Made by a program: the position numbers and the translations under genes. A stretch of 13,106 bases of DNA from Candidatus Symbiobacter sp. GTDB lineage: Bacteria; Pseudomonadota; Alphaproteobacteria; Elsterales; Elsteraceae. The notes under the pieces are model-generated. The model was given only the letters and a program-made list of their open reading frames with translations, was not told the DNA's origin and did not search any database. How positions within the stretch are numbered: position 1 is the stretch's first letter; the number at the start of each line of letters is the position of its first letter. This document shows positions 1-6,439 of this stretch, piece after piece. The stretch lies in assembly GCA_030054015.1 (NCBI GenBank), contig JASGCR010000001.1:1-13106 (forward strand), in the 5' to 3' direction.

Positions 1-41
1 ATTTATGCCGCTTCGCGGCAAAAATCTGCGGGTAATGACGC
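1..41. repeat. Right half-unit of palindromic repeat element (copy 0, cut by window start)
   Basis: The reverse complement of these bases matches the left half-unit of the element at 6259-6397 almost perfectly. It has the end motif GCGTCATTACCCGC followed by the same variable hairpin (AGATTT, TGCCGC, loop GAA), with one base difference over about 45 bases. The remaining half lies outside the window. Bases 43-75 contain TTTTAGGAATA and end in CCCGAC. This resembles a decayed version of the linker and inner flank of the same element family, but that is only suggestive. The element sits immediately before nuoD, where the nuoC/nuoD junction would be expected. Confidence 0.75.
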
Positions 42-93
42 TCCTGGTTTTAGGAATATAAAATTTGCCCGACCTTAACCCCCGCGTGACCCC

Positions 94-1323
94 ATGACCG
101 AATTGAAAAAAATCCCCAATATCCATGCCGGTGACGACAGCACCGACCCCACGATCAAAACCTATTCGATGAATTTCGGGCCGCAACATCCGGCGGCGCA
201 TGGGGTGTTGCGCCTGGTGTTGGAATTGGATGGCGAAATTGTCGAACGGGCTGATCCGCATATCGGATTGCTGCATCGCGGCACCGAGAAATTGATCGAA
301 TATAAAACCTATATGCAGGCAGTGCCGTATTTTGATCGGCTCGATTACGTGTCACCAATGTGCCAGGAACATGCCTTTGCCCTGGCGGTGGAGGAATTGC
401 TCGGCATCAAGTCGCCGCCGCGCGCCCAGGTCATACGCGTGTTGTTTTCCGAGATTACGCGTGTGCTCAATCACTTGCTCAATGTCACGGCCTTTGCGCT
501 TGATGTTGGGGCAATAACGCCGTTGCTGTGGGGATTTGAACAGCGCGAAATCTTGATGGGGTTTTACGAGCGCGTGTCGGGGGCGCGGCTTCATGCCAAT
601 TATTTCCGGCCCGGCGGGGTGGCGGCGGATTTGCCGCACGGCCTGGCCGAGGATATTGCCGAATGGAGTAAGAATTTCCCCAAATTAATCGATGACCTCG
701 AAGGATTACTGACCGAAAACCGCATATTCAAGCAACGCACGGTCGGAATTGGGGCCTTTAATGCCGCCGAGGCCGAGGCCTGGGGCTTTACCGGCCCGGT
801 GCTGCGTTCGGCGGGGGTGGCCTGGGATTTGCGCAAAGCCCAACCCTATGACGGCTATGAAAATTATCAATTCGACATACCGGTCGGGCAACATGGCGAT
901 TGTTATGACCGCTATTTAATCCGCGTCGCCGAAATGCGGCAATCCAAGGCGATTATCGACCAGGCCTTGGTGCGCTTGGCGGCGACCCCTGGCGAAGTGC
1001 GGATTTCCGACCGCAAAATCACCCCACCCGCCCGCAATGAAATGAAATTATCGATGGAGGCCTTGATCCATCATTTCAAACTCTATACCGAGGGCTATCA
1101 CGTTCCCGCCGGCGAAATTTACCGCGCGGTCGAAGCCCCCAAGGGCGAATTTGGCGTTTATTTGATCAGCGATGGCAGCAACCGCCCCTATCGCTGCAAA
1201 ATCCGGGCGCCGGGCTTTGCCTTTTTGCAGGCCACCGAGTTTCTAGCCAAAGGCCACATGCTGGCCGATCTGGTGGCGATCATTGGATCGCTCGATATTG
1301 TGTTTGGGGAGATTGACCGATGA
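94..1323 (+). CDS. nuoD: NADH-quinone oxidoreductase subunit D (49 kDa-type subunit)
   Basis: NuoD is a peripheral-arm subunit of respiratory complex I. It binds no cluster itself but lines the quinone pocket next to NuoB and passes electrons from the N2 cluster to ubiquinone at the membrane interface. The 409-residue product is full length for the family. Residues 28-37 carry the FGPQHPAAHG loop and residues 81-86 the DRLDYV segment. His36 and Tyr85 have the 49-residue spacing of the two quinone-binding residues known in the family. The C-terminus SLDIVFGEIDR is the usual one. The ATG at 94 has no clear Shine-Dalgarno sequence, but the N-terminal extension before MNFGPQHP is of normal size. 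The stop codon overlaps the nuoE start (ATGA), showing translational coupling. Identification is secure; the exact start is slightly less so. Confidence 0.97.
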   Translation: MTELKKIPNIHAGDDSTDPTIKTYSMNFGPQHPAAHGVLRLVLELDGEIVERADPHIGLLHRGTEKLIEYKTYMQAVPYFDRLDYVSPMCQEHAFALAVEELLGIKSPPRAQVIRVLFSEITRVLNHLLNVTAFALDVGAITPLLWGFEQREILMGFYERVSGARLHANYFRPGGVAADLPHGLAEDIAEWSKNFPKLIDDLEGLLTENRIFKQRTVGIGAFNAAEAEAWGFTGPVLRSAGVAWDLRKAQPYDGYENYQFDIPVGQHGDCYDRYLIRVAEMRQSKAIIDQALVRLAATPGEVRISDRKITPPARNEMKLSMEALIHHFKLYTEGYHVPAGEIYRAVEAPKGEFGVYLISDGSNRPYRCKIRAPGFAFLQATEFLAKGHMLADLVAIIGSLDIVFGEIDR

Positions 1324-1901
1324 GTACCCATACTGTGGCAAAACCAAGTGATGCATCGGAAAAATTTGCATTTTCCGCCGCCAATCAGTCCGAAGTTCAA
1401 AAACATTTGGGAAAATATCCGGCGGGACGCCAGGCCTCGGCGGTGATGCCGCTTTTGACCCTGGCCCAGGCGCAAATTGGCGGCTGGTTGACTGTGGCGG
1501 CGATGAATGAAGTGGCTTCTATCCTCGACATGCCGCCCGCCCGCGTGTACGAAGTCGCCAGTTTCTACACCATGTATCGCCACGCCCCGGTCGGCAAGCA
1601 TGTGGTCGAAATTTGCACCACCACCCCCTGTATGCTGCGCGGCAGCGACAAAATTGTCGCGGCCTGCGAGCGGCATTTGGGCATAAAATTGGGCGAAAAT
1701 ACCAGTAATGGCCTATTTACCCTGCACGAGGTCGAATGTTTGGGGGCCTGCGTCAATGCTCCCATGATGCAAATCGGCAGCGATACGTACGAGGATTTAA
1801 CCGCCGAGACCGCCATCGCCGTGCTGGATTTACTCGCCGCCGGCAAAGCCCCCTCGCCCGGCCCGCAATCGGGTCGCCACAGTTCGGAGCCAATGAAGTA
1901 A
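1320..1901 (+). CDS. nuoE: NADH-quinone oxidoreductase subunit E (24 kDa-type, 2Fe-2S)
   Basis: NuoE is the thioredoxin-fold subunit of the complex I NADH-dehydrogenase module. It binds the N1a [2Fe-2S] cluster and pairs with NuoF. The four ligands are visible as Cys99 and Cys104 (CTTTPC) and Cys140 and Cys144 (CLGAC), in the normal C-x4-C...C-x3-C order. The helical N-terminal part contains the typical YPAGRQASAVMPLLTLAQ and YEVASFYTMY segments. At 193 residues it is of ordinary length, with a short, low-complexity, proline/serine-rich tail (about 175-193). The ATG overlaps the nuoD stop. The normal partner nuoF does not follow directly: an unrelated AT-rich gene begins 11 bases after the stop and nuoF is about 3 kb away. 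Confidence 0.97.
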   Translation: MSTHTVAKPSDASEKFAFSAANQSEVQKHLGKYPAGRQASAVMPLLTLAQAQIGGWLTVAAMNEVASILDMPPARVYEVASFYTMYRHAPVGKHVVEICTTTPCMLRGSDKIVAACERHLGIKLGENTSNGLFTLHEVECLGACVNAPMMQIGSDTYEDLTAETAIAVLDLLAAGKAPSPGPQSGRHSSEPMK

Positions 1902-1912
1902 GGGGGAAGTAA

Positions 1913-3028
1913 ATGGTCAACGTGCCATCAGTTAATTTTAGCCCAAATGGAAAGGATGTGCTTGGTCTAGGCCAGGCAGCCGCCTCTGTACCCGCTACGG
2001 TTGATTCAGTGAGTGGATTATTAGCCAGGGTTGGATTTTATTATCCAAAATATAAAGAGTTGCTGTCAAATGCAAGATTAATCGAGTCTAATAATAAATT
2101 GCAAATCGCAAAGAATAATGCCGAAATTCGGTCATTAGAATCGCAAAATTTACCCTCACAAAACCTTGATTCAAAATCGAGTGCATTTGTTATTAACGGG
2201 CAAATTATTCAGTTGAGTGATGTCGCCGCACGAGGTTTGTTAAGTTCATTGACAGAAAATGAATTTCATCAAATTAACCGCGAGGCAATCATCGATGAGG
2301 CTATAAATCATATCAATCAAGATGCAAAACCCGATGATGTCAATAGCGATTTTTTAAGTGATTTTTTGGATAAGACTAAAAACGTTTCGGAGCCTAGCGT
2401 TCGCAAACATTGGGCGAAATTATTTGCTGGTGAAATAAATAAACCAGGGTCATTTTCAAAACGTACGTTGAATATTTTATTACAAATGGATCAACAAGAT
2501 GCCATAGATTTTGCCAATCTGTGCAATTTTGTGGTTTATCTTGCCCTTGATAGCAATAGGCTTAAATCAAAAGAAATTCCACAAGATCAACAAAATCAAA
2601 TTCAATTTTCTCTGAATTATATTGATGAAAAAACCAGAAATTATATAATTAATCTAAATCAACCTCGACTTTTGATTTTAGACAGCAATGATCATATTTA
2701 TATGGATAATGGAATAAATTACAATACGATTCAGAACCTAAGTGTATTAGGCCTAATAAAATTTGATCCATTAGCAGGATTTACCGCACGTTTTGATAAG
2801 GATTATTTAGTTCATAATGTGTATTTCGATAAATCTATAAGTTATTACTTGCATAGAAAAGAATTAATTTATCCACCACCTGATCCTAAATATAAGGATT
2901 ATCCAGTTGAGGCGGAAATTACTCGAACAGGGCTGGAACTTTTTCAATTGGTAGAGCGCAAACCCATTGAAGGATTTTTGGATTATTATGCAACAAAAAT
3001 ACCTGAGTTGCATAACCAGATTCTTTAA
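1913..3028 (+). CDS. DUF2806-like protein of unknown function, inserted in the nuo cluster
   Basis: The function is unknown. The 371-residue product resembles the DUF2806 family: residues 144-160 (SDFLSDFLDKTKNVSE) lead into the hallmark WAKLFAGEINKPGSFSKRTL (167-186), followed by an acidic helix with DAIDF. The C-terminal region has the family-like pattern TRTGLELFQLVE. Residues about 15-42 are mildly hydrophobic and 48-78 look helical or coiled-coil, so membrane or partner association is possible. No catalytic motif is evident. A strong Shine-Dalgarno sequence (AAGGGGGAAG) precedes the ATG. The gene is clearly more AT-rich than its nuo neighbours, with many AAT, AAA and TTA codons, which suggests horizontal acquisition. 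It begins 11 bases after nuoE, so it may be read from the nuo transcript. The family call rests on recalled motifs, not a search. Confidence 0.7.
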   Translation: MVNVPSVNFSPNGKDVLGLGQAAASVPATVDSVSGLLARVGFYYPKYKELLSNARLIESNNKLQIAKNNAEIRSLESQNLPSQNLDSKSSAFVINGQIIQLSDVAARGLLSSLTENEFHQINREAIIDEAINHINQDAKPDDVNSDFLSDFLDKTKNVSEPSVRKHWAKLFAGEINKPGSFSKRTLNILLQMDQQDAIDFANLCNFVVYLALDSNRLKSKEIPQDQQNQIQFSLNYIDEKTRNYIINLNQPRLLILDSNDHIYMDNGINYNTIQNLSVLGLIKFDPLAGFTARFDKDYLVHNVYFDKSISYYLHRKELIYPPPDPKYKDYPVEAEITRTGLELFQLVERKPIEGFLDYYATKIPELHNQIL

Positions 3029-3110
3029 AACATCTATTTATATGTAACTTTTAATCAAAAAACGCAAGCATTTGCAAGGGTTGCAATAGTATAATTGTCA
3101 GGCCAGGAAT

Positions 3111-3265
3111 GCGTCTTCACCCGCCGCTTGCGTAGCAAGCGAGTCGGGTGATCCAGCTTGCTCGAAATGTCTATTTCGAGCAAAAAAATTAATTTTTGAC
3201 GCGCAGACGCGCGTCAAAGCTGGATCACCCGACGCGCTTGCTACGCAAGCGGCGGGTGAAGACGC
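3111..3265. repeat. Palindromic repeat element 1: 49-bp inverted arms with nested hairpins
   Basis: The arms 3111-3159 and 3217-3265 are reverse complements over 49 bases with one mismatch. Each arm contains the same small hairpin (CGCTTGC, 3-base loop, GCAAGCG, at 3125-3141 and 3235-3251). Between the arms are two more perfect hairpins: 3159-3168 with 3173-3182 (TGCTCGAAAT stem) and 3195-3204 with 3209-3218 (TTTGACGCGC stem). The ends read GCGTCTTCACCCGCC and the inner flanks GTCGGGTGATCCAGCTT. This is the same design as the elements at 3333 and 6259 but a different sequence subtype. It is either a non-autonomous mobile repeat or a REP-type doublet; no transposase is nearby. Confidence 0.9.
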
Positions 3266-3332
3266 TCTCACTCAACCTCTGATAGTTTTGGTTCAGCCTC
3301 TAAGGAAAGGGGTGAGTAAGTCCTAAAAAAAA

Positions 3333-3488
3333 GCGTCATTACCCGCCGGACTGCAAGCGGGAATCCGCTTGCAGTCCGAGTCGGGTAATCCCCCAGGCAT
3401 TTTAAGGAATAATCCTCCTGGGGGATTCCCCGACTCGAAATATCCGTGTTACACGGGTCGCCGCGTAAGGATCGGCGGGGAATGACGC
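3333..3488. repeat. Palindromic repeat element 2 (three-arm element, terminator-like flanks)
   Basis: The ends GCGTCATTACCCGCC (3333-3347) and its near-perfect inverse (3474-3488) enclose three arms. Arm one is a perfect 13-bp stem with a GAAT loop (3348-3377, GGACTGCAAGCGG). Arm two is formed by 3378-3397 (GAGTCGGGTAATCCCCCAGG) and 3417-3436 with one mismatch. Arm three is weaker, with CCGTG/CACGG at 3444-3456. The 19-base linker 3398-3416 is the inverse of the linker in the element at 6259, so that segment is flipped between the two copies. An A-run precedes the element (3324-3332) and a T-run follows (3491-3498), so it could act as a terminator in both directions. Confidence 0.88.
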
Positions 3489-3546
3489 TCCTTTTTTTAT
3501 GACTTAATCATCCCTTCATTTACACAAAATCAATAAATTAAGGTTA

Positions 3547-3558
3547 GTGTGATCACAC
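3547..3558. promoter_or_regulatory. Perfect 12-bp palindrome GTGTGATCACAC, possible operator
   Basis: GTGTGATCACAC is a perfect inverted repeat 57 bases before the aapJ-like start. It shares TGTGA/TCACA half-sites with CRP/FNR-type operators but lacks the usual 6-base spacer, so it may bind a different dimeric regulator or be coincidental. No convincing -35/-10 pair was found beside it. Confidence 0.35.
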
Positions 3559-3615
3559 GGTTAATTCTCTTTCATCGCCACCGCCTCTTTACCTTAAGGC
3601 TGAGGGCATGAAATA

Positions 3616-4755
3616 ATGACGGGTGAACATGCCATGCGAAAAATCAAATTATCAGAGGTGCGGTTGAATAGCTTGATCCGGTTCGGGATCATTGGGATCA
3701 TCGGGATCATCGCTATGCTGATGTCCAGCCCAATCGCCGTCCAAGCCAATGATCGCAGCAAGACCAACAAAGCCAACCCAGCCCCCACCAATTTGGTCGA
3801 GAAAATCAAAAAACGCGGCCGCTTGCATTGCGGGGTCAATCCGGCCAGCATGGGGTTTTCCGACCTCGATAAAGCGGGTCAATGGCGTGGAATGTACATT
3901 GATTTATGCCGCGCATTGGCGGTTGAGATTCTGGGCGATGCCGAAAAAATCACCTATTTTCCACTGAATGCCGGGCAACGTTTCCCGGCCTTGCAATTTG
4001 GCGAGATCGACGTGTTGTCGTGGAATTCGACCAAGACCCTAAGCCGCGAAGCCACGCTGGGGATTCAATTTGCGCCGATAATATTTTATGATGGCACCCA
4101 AATCATGGTGCGGGCCAAATCAAAATACCGCTCGGTCGCGCAAATGAAAAACACCAAAATTTGCCTGGAAATGGATTCGACCACGGTGCCGGTGATCAAA
4201 GAATATTTCAATTTACACCGTATTTCCTTCACCCCCGTGATTATTGAGGATGTGGGCGGATTGGGCAATTTGGTCGCCGATGCGTTTTTCCATGGCAAAT
4301 GCGATGGTTATGCGATTGACGGATCAAAATTAGCCAGCGACCGCACCAGAAATAACTTTACCGAATCGGATTATATCATACTGCCCGAAATATTGTCCAA
4401 AGAACCGCTAAGCCTAGCTTATCGCAAATCCGATCCTGAATTTGGGGCCATTGTCGATTGGACGATTTACGCCTTATTTGCCGCCGAGCAATATGGCATC
4501 ACCAAAGCCAATGTCGACGCCGTCAAAGCCAAAACCACCAATCCCGAAATTATGCGCTTATTGGGGAGCGAGCCGGGCATGGGCAAAGCCCTCGGCCTTG
4601 GCGATGATTGGGCCTATAAAGCCATCAGCACCGTCGGCAATTACGGCGAAATGTTCGACAATAATATCGGCATGAATTCGCCGTTGAAATTGGCGCGCGG
4701 TTTGAACAAACCCTTTAGCCGCGGCGGGATTATGTATGCGCCACCGATTAGATAA
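3616..4755 (+). CDS. aapJ: General L-amino acid ABC transporter periplasmic binding protein (AapJ-like)
   Basis: This is a periplasmic solute-binding protein of the SBP_bac_3 family that delivers polar amino acids to an Aap-type ABC importer. The N-terminus is a signal peptide: basic residues, a hydrophobic core at about 22-38, and a likely cut after AVQA (residue 44). The mature part follows the AapJ pattern: RGRLHCGVN (67-75), GMYIDLCRALAVEILGDA (92-109), RFPALQFGEIDVLS (122-135), LPEILSKEPLSLAYRKSD (256-273), VGNYGEMFDNNIG (340-352). Arg144 in TLSRE is at the expected ligand-carboxylate site. The usual SRNTTWT motif reads SWNSTKT (135-141), which may alter binding. The ATG at 3616 has TGAGGG upstream; Met7 (3634) is an alternative start. 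The permease and ATPase genes aapQMP are absent, so it is an orphan here. Length (379) is slightly above the usual about 340. Confidence 0.88.
   Translation: MTGEHAMRKIKLSEVRLNSLIRFGIIGIIGIIAMLMSSPIAVQANDRSKTNKANPAPTNLVEKIKKRGRLHCGVNPASMGFSDLDKAGQWRGMYIDLCRALAVEILGDAEKITYFPLNAGQRFPALQFGEIDVLSWNSTKTLSREATLGIQFAPIIFYDGTQIMVRAKSKYRSVAQMKNTKICLEMDSTTVPVIKEYFNLHRISFTPVIIEDVGGLGNLVADAFFHGKCDGYAIDGSKLASDRTRNNFTESDYIILPEILSKEPLSLAYRKSDPEFGAIVDWTIYALFAAEQYGITKANVDAVKAKTTNPEIMRLLGSEPGMGKALGLGDDWAYKAISTVGNYGEMFDNNIGMNSPLKLARGLNKPFSRGGIMYAPPIR
3685..3711 (+). repeat. Three 9-bp tandem repeats in the signal-peptide coding region
   Basis: Three consecutive copies of GGGATCATY encode Gly-Ile-Ile three times (residues 24-32) in the hydrophobic core of the AapJ-like signal peptide. 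A gain or loss of a copy stays in frame and would change only the hydrophobic length. Confidence 0.85.
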
Positions 4756-4799
4756 TTATTCGGTGATTATTCGGTGATTATTTGGTGATTATTTGGTGA
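4756..4799 (+). repeat. Four-copy 11-bp tandem repeat downstream of aapJ-like gene
   Basis: The unit TTATTYGGTGA occurs four times in a row directly after the aapJ-like stop codon. The first two copies have C and the last two have T at the variable position. A partial match (TGAGGTG) follows. It lies about 50 bases upstream of the nuoF promoter candidate, so it could be an iterated binding site or a simple slippage product. Confidence 0.9.
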
Positions 4800-4850
4800 T
4801 GAGGTGCGGTTATATTGTCTCTGTCCTTAGCGTCGACAGGCGGGCAGATA

Positions 4851-4879
4851 TTGCCAAGGCGGAGGGAATCTATTATAAT
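4851..4879 (+). promoter_or_regulatory. Sigma70-type promoter candidate for nuoF
   Basis: A -35 box TTGCCA (4851-4856) and a perfect -10 box TATAAT (4874-4879) are separated by exactly 17 bases. Transcription would start near 4886 and give a leader of roughly 70 bases before nuoF. This would let nuoF be expressed although it is separated from nuoDE by 3 kb. A second TATAAT at 4910-4915 has no matching -35 box. Confidence 0.6.
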
Positions 4880-4957
4880 GCGCGGCTTAATAAAATCTGG
4901 TACCGATGATATAATTTTCGCCAGAATTTAGGTCGCATTCCGCCAAAGGTTTCCATC

Positions 4958-6238
4958 ATGCTGCAAGAAAAAGACAAAATTTTCACCAATCTTTATGGCT
5001 TCCAAGATTGGCAACTCAAAGGCGCAAAATCGCGCGGCGATTGGGATGGCACCGATAAATTGCTTGCCAAGGGCGGCGCGTGGCTGATGGAGGAAGTCAA
5101 AAATTCCGGCCTGCGCGGGCGCGGCGGCGCGGGTTTCTCCACCGGCATGAAATGGTCGCTCATGGCCAAGCCGGTGGCGGGCGTACCGCGTTATCTGGTG
5201 GTCAATGCCGATGAGGGCGAGCCCGGCACCTGTAAAGACCGCGACATTATGCGCCACGATCCCCATAAATTGGTTGAGGGGTGTTTGATCGCTTGTTATG
5301 CTTTGCAGGCCGAGACTTGCTACATCTATATTCGCGGCGAATTTGTCCGCGAAGCCGAGCATCTGCAAACCGCCATTGACGAAGCCTATGCCGCCGGTTA
5401 TCTCGGCAAAAATGCCTGTCGTTCGGGTTTCAAATGCGATGTCTATATCCATCGCGGGGCCGGGGCCTATATTTGCGGCGAGGAAACCGCGTTGATTGAA
5501 AGCCTGGAAGGCCGCAAGGGTCAACCCCGCCTAAAACCGCCCTTTCCCGGCGGCCAGGGGCTTTATGGTGCGCCCACCACGGTCAATAATGTCGAATCCA
5601 TCGCGGTGATCCCGACCATTTTGCGGCGCGGCGCGGCTTGGTTTGCCGGATTGGGGCGACCCAAAAATTCCGGCACGAAGATTTTCTGCATCTCCGGCCA
5701 TGTGAACAAGCCCTGTAATGTCGAGGAAGAAATGGGCATTCCGCTGCGCGATTTGATTGATAAACATGCGGGCGGTGTGCGCGGCGGTTGGGATAATTTG
5801 CTGGCCGTCATTCCCGGCGGATCGTCAGTGCCGGTTTTGCCCAAATCGATTTGCGACACGGTTTTGATGGATTTTGATTCATTGCGCGAAGTGCGGTCGG
5901 GATTGGGAACCGCCGCCGTGATTGTGATGGATAAATCAACCGACATTGTTCGCGCGATTGCTCGCTTGTCGAAATTTTATATGCACGAATCTTGCGGCCA
6001 ATGCACCCCCTGCCGCGAGGGTACCGGCTGGATGTGGCGGGTCATGGAACGGTTGGTGGTGGGCAACGCCCGCCCGGATGAGATCGACATGCTCGAAGAC
6101 GTGTCGCGCCAGATCGAAGGCCACACCATTTGCGCCCTGGGCGACGCCGCCGCCTGGCCGATTCAGGGATTAATCCGCCATTTCCGCCCCGAACTCGAAG
6201 CCCGCATGGAACAGGCGCGGTTGCGCAACGCGGCGTGA
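4958..6238 (+). CDS. nuoF: NADH-quinone oxidoreductase subunit F (51 kDa-type, FMN and N3 cluster)
   Basis: NuoF is the NADH-oxidising subunit of complex I. It carries FMN and the N3 [4Fe-4S] cluster and forms the NADH module with NuoE and NuoG. Motifs in order: the glycine-rich RGRGGAGFSTGMKW (53-66) for NADH/FMN, NADEGEPGTCKDRD (83-96), GAGAYICGEETALIESLEG (167-185), and the cluster ligands Cys346, Cys349, Cys352 (SCGQCTPCREGT) and Cys392 (HTICALGD). At 426 residues it is full length. AAAGG (4945-4949) is the likely ribosome-binding site, 8 bases before the ATG. It is normally next to nuoE and followed by nuoG. Here it stands alone, with its own promoter candidate upstream and a palindromic element 20 bases downstream. 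Confidence 0.97.
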   Translation: MLQEKDKIFTNLYGFQDWQLKGAKSRGDWDGTDKLLAKGGAWLMEEVKNSGLRGRGGAGFSTGMKWSLMAKPVAGVPRYLVVNADEGEPGTCKDRDIMRHDPHKLVEGCLIACYALQAETCYIYIRGEFVREAEHLQTAIDEAYAAGYLGKNACRSGFKCDVYIHRGAGAYICGEETALIESLEGRKGQPRLKPPFPGGQGLYGAPTTVNNVESIAVIPTILRRGAAWFAGLGRPKNSGTKIFCISGHVNKPCNVEEEMGIPLRDLIDKHAGGVRGGWDNLLAVIPGGSSVPVLPKSICDTVLMDFDSLREVRSGLGTAAVIVMDKSTDIVRAIARLSKFYMHESCGQCTPCREGTGWMWRVMERLVVGNARPDEIDMLEDVSRQIEGHTICALGDAAAWPIQGLIRHFRPELEARMEQARLRNAA

Positions 6239-6258
6239 GGGGGGGAAGCAAAAGAGGA

Positions 6259-6397
6259 GCGTCATTACCCGCAGATTTGTGCCGCGAAGCGGCATAAATC
6301 TGTCGGGTAATCCCCCAGGAGGATTATTCCTAAAACTCCTGGGGGATTACCCGACTCGCATGATCCGTTTCACGGATCATGCGGCGGGTAATGACGC
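6259..6397. repeat. Palindromic repeat element 3 (perfect three-arm cloverleaf)
   Basis: This is the cleanest copy. The 14-base ends GCGTCATTACCCGC (6259-6272) and 6384-6397 are perfectly inverted. Arm one is a 13-bp stem with one G-T pair and a GAA loop (6273-6301). Arm two is a perfect 20-bp stem, 6302-6321 with 6336-6355 (GTCGGGTAATCCCCCAGGAG), and a 14-base linker. Arm three is an 11-bp stem (GCATGATCCGT) with a TTC loop (6358-6382). Each half can also fold alone, because ATTACCCG at its outer edge pairs with CGGGTAAT at its inner edge. It starts 20 bases after the nuoF stop and ends before a T-run, so it may terminate nuoF transcription. Confidence 0.92.
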
Positions 6398-6407
6398 TCT
6401 CTTTTTT

Positions 6408-6439
6408 GACGCTCTTTTTGCGGCGGGTAATGACGCTCT
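6408..6439 (+). repeat. Partial duplications of the right end of element 3
   Basis: The right-end sequence GCGGCGGGTAATGACGCTCT at 6381-6400 is repeated exactly at 6420-6439. A shorter piece, GACGCTCT, also occurs at 6408-6415. This suggests an ends-only duplication or remnants of a neighbouring copy. Confidence 0.85.

Larger units (their letters stand above)
3029..3615. other. 587-base non-coding stretch with two large palindromic elements
   Basis: No ORF here looks like a real gene. The stretch holds two structured elements (3111-3265 and 3333-3488), described separately, which take up more than half of it. Bases 3029-3110 are AT-rich and contain TATAAT at 3090-3095 but no -35 box at a suitable distance. 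Bases 3266-3332 show nothing specific except an A-run just before the second element. Bases 3489-3615 carry a T-run, a 12-base perfect palindrome and the ribosome-binding region of the next gene. Confidence 0.8.

Noticed and set aside
3072..3095. Promoter with TTGCAA and TATAAT after the DUF2806-like gene
   Set aside because: The boxes are only 12 bases apart, too short for a sigma70 promoter, and no gene starts close behind.
3111..3265. Integron attC site
   Set aside because: It is a long palindrome of similar size, but the RYYYAAC/GTTRRRY core sites are not at the ends and there is no integrase or cassette organisation.
4910..4915. Second TATAAT before nuoF
   Set aside because: No -35-like hexamer lies 16-18 bases upstream.
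4928..5524. 198-residue minus-strand ORF opposite nuoF
   Set aside because: It is the shadow of the FMN/NADH-binding motifs; no independent evidence.
6259..6397. tRNA or tRNA-like gene because of the three-arm cloverleaf
   Set aside because: Stems are too long and perfect (up to 20 bp), and there is no T-loop, anticodon-loop pattern or CCA end; the sibling elements share only flanks.
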